Assembly (NCBI RefSeq): GCF_000972845.2
Contig: NC_040028.1
Coordinates: 19,992,210 to 20,056,209 of the forward strand
DNA length: 64,000 nt
Source of the DNA: Larimichthys crocea
Lineage: Eukaryota; Chordata; Actinopteri; Sciaenidae
Direction: 5' to 3'
The translations under genes and the position numbers were made by a program. How positions within the stretch are numbered: position 1 is the first letter of the stretch; every line of letters starts with the position of its first letter. This document shows, one piece after another, positions 62,031 to 64,000 of the stretch. The notes under the pieces are model-generated. The model was not told the DNA's origin. It did not search any database and was given only the letters and a program-made list of their open reading frames with translations.

Positions 62031-64000
62031 ACATATCAAAGTCTAATGTGAGTCTCATGACAGCTGTTTTATTCTGGACCACTCCAGTTTTAACTGTTCT
62101 GAACTAATTAGATTGTACTGGAAAGACTTGTATGTCAGGTGAAGTGTTTGTCTTCAGTCAGAGACGCTCAGCAGTTTGTGCAGTTTGAGGTTTGCAGGAG
62201 GTTTTTTATAAATTCCTGAAGCCGTGTTTCATCCTGTTCTCGGGTGTTTGTTTTTTCTCCTCCAAGTTGAATCATGAAATTATGAAAATTAAAGAGATTA
62301 AAATGGTTTGACACCGACACTCGTCTCTGGTGCGTGTGCTTACTTAGTGACATGAATGTAGTGAGCGTGAGGCAGTTAAGTAGAGTTCTGCAGCCTTTTC
62401 TATTCCTTTGTTGCAGCGACTTGTGTAGGGTTGCAAAATTCTGGGAATTGGGAATTAACAAGAATCAATGGGAATTAACAAGAATCAATGGGAATTCACA
62501 ACATTGAAGGTTGGCACTTTTATCACATGTTAGCTCATAATTAATCGTGGATGTATGTGCATTACCTGCATGAACGTGACTACAGAGCAGCCTAAAATTA
62601 AGGTTGCGAAATTGAAAACTATTTATGGGAATAAACCAGGAATTTACAACATTAAAGTTTGGCCCTTTAACTGGGAACTTAAATATAGTTGTGGAAAATA
62701 TATTTTATCATCATCTTGACTAAAACAACCAGATTTCCTGCAGGTCCACTTGAATATCTGCTCTTCCTCAGTCACATGCACATAGCACACTGCTTACTGC
62801 AGGGCTGCTGAGGCCACGCCCCCTACCTGCACAGGTGATTTCTGTACCTGGACCACACTTTAGAGCCCAGAGCACACAGAGACAGTTGAAGACACATTTG
62901 AGCTTTGTGATCTTCATCATATTGTTCAATAAAATAATTCAAAACCTCCACAGCCTGAAACGTCTCTGATCTAAACTCTGATGCTCTACCCGTCGTGTTC
63001 TGACTTTGTTCCATGAAGCAGCTTCTAAATCTGAGTCTGACTCACAGTTTGTGCTTCAAAGTAGTGACACAAACATTCAATGGTTGGTTGAGAGACGTAG
63101 ACAGTGAATGAGAGCGAGCGAGCACCAGCCCTCGATAAAGTCGTTTAATCAGAGAAATAAAAAGTGATTTCCTGATTGTTGTTTTGTTGTGTTGTATCCA
63201 GCGTCCCCATGCTGGGCCAAAGTCTACATTACCGTATCAAAGATGATGATATGTTATCCCATTATTTTGTAAGCAAACAGCTGAAGATGACTTGAGCTGA
63301 ATGAAGGAAACTGTCTGCAGCTCCGCTCAGTAACGATGCTCGTGGTCAAACGAGAGGAGCGCAACACATGGCGTTTACGCCGCGGCGTTCGCTCGCCATG
63401 AGCGTGCAGTTAAACATAGAAGAGAGATAAGGAGCTGCTCTGCTGTGAGCGCTATACTCTGATCAGCTGCATATCTGGAATTCCAGCTGCAGTGTGAGGT
63501 GGACGTCACGCTCGGTCATCGCCTCAGATTATTGTTTCTATTATTTTAATGTGAGAACAGACGGCGCTGAATACAGACGGATGGCACCAGCAGATGTGTG
63601 AGTCAGTGAGTCTGCAGTTTTACAGCCCTCCACGTCTGTGCAGAATGTGAACTGTGGCCGGTAAAAGGCAGCAGAGATAGACATGGACGACTTTCTCACG
63701 TTTTCAGTGACCACGTTTGAAAAGAACAGGAACAAGGGGCACGAGGAAGTGAGAGTAATCAAGAAAAATGGAAAGTAATAATATTTTGTGAGACTTCCTG
63801 TCTGCGAGAAGCTGCTAATGTTTCCGTAATATGATTTATCACTGATATAAATGTATCAATAAGCCCTTTTTCAAACGTTAACCTTTAAATCTGAGTGTTT
63901 CAAAGACGTAAATCATCGACAGACCTGAGGCAGGCTGAATGACGCCATCTTCCATCCAACTGGACGCTTTGATCGACAGGTTACAGATGACGTCTTTGCA
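61843..64000 (+). other. dcbld2: dcbld2 intron 3 (incomplete)
   Basis: It contains a GT microsatellite, a 20-bp tandem duplication (62451-62490), a possible non-autonomous repeat with gggaattaac/gggaataaac words (62420-62660) and, at the right edge, a partial match to dispersed family A (63915-64000). The expected LCCL exon is not present. Confidence 0.65.
61982..62028. repeat. GT microsatellite in dcbld2 intron 3
   Basis: About 23 GT units. Confidence 0.97.

Overview
This is nuclear DNA from a ray-finned (teleost) fish. Genes are split by GT-AG introns, intergenic DNA is rich in CA/GT microsatellites, and there are many repeat types common in teleosts: LINE reverse-transcriptase tails, and hAT, Tc1 and pogo-like transposon remnants. 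Three protein genes are recognisable: col8a1 (collagen VIII alpha-1, minus strand, coding 25249-27591), jagn1 (Jagunal homolog 1, minus strand, 21298-23186) and the 5' part of dcbld2 (discoidin/CUB/LCCL receptor, plus strand, from 57392 and running off the right edge). The divergent col8a1/dcbld2 pair matches the human 3q12 order, which supports the identifications. No tRNA, rRNA or CRISPR locus was found.

The dominant structure is a very large inverted duplication. Positions 1 to about 15100 read, in reverse complement, as a second copy of about 17820-34031. The right arm is clean: col8a1 and jagn1 have intact reading frames and exact splice sites. The left arm holds collinear copies of the same exons (col8a1-like 6757-9111, jagn1-like 11235-12719), broken by dozens of mostly one-base insertions and deletions, at similar density in coding and non-coding sequence. 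That pattern looks more like unpolished long-read sequence or a mis-joined second haplotype than an old pseudogene block. However, the arms also differ by discrete structural variants: a hAT insertion with an 8-bp target duplication and a clean empty site in the other arm, a second terminal-inverted-repeat insertion containing the 540-N gap, and a minisatellite of about 18 versus about 8 units. The left arm is therefore not simply a noisy re-read of the right arm. The centre (about 15100-17820) is a jumble of LINE 3' pieces and a 310-bp unit present three times.

From 34031 to 57000 lies the col8a1-dcbld2 intergenic region. It has a possible non-coding first exon and promoter of col8a1 near 36206-36342, long CA/GT tracts, one dispersed repeat present in five copies, Tc1, pogo-like and nested hAT remnants, and a 31-bp minisatellite (about 56219-57077) ending about 315 bp before the dcbld2 start codon. 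From 57392 onward there are three dcbld2 exons encoding the signal peptide and the CUB domain; the LCCL, discoidin and transmembrane exons lie beyond the window.

The gene products act in separate places: col8a1 in extracellular matrix, jagn1 in the endoplasmic reticulum membrane, dcbld2 at the cell surface. I see no sign of an operon-like or novel multi-gene system. The most notable biology or assembly question is the inverted duplication.
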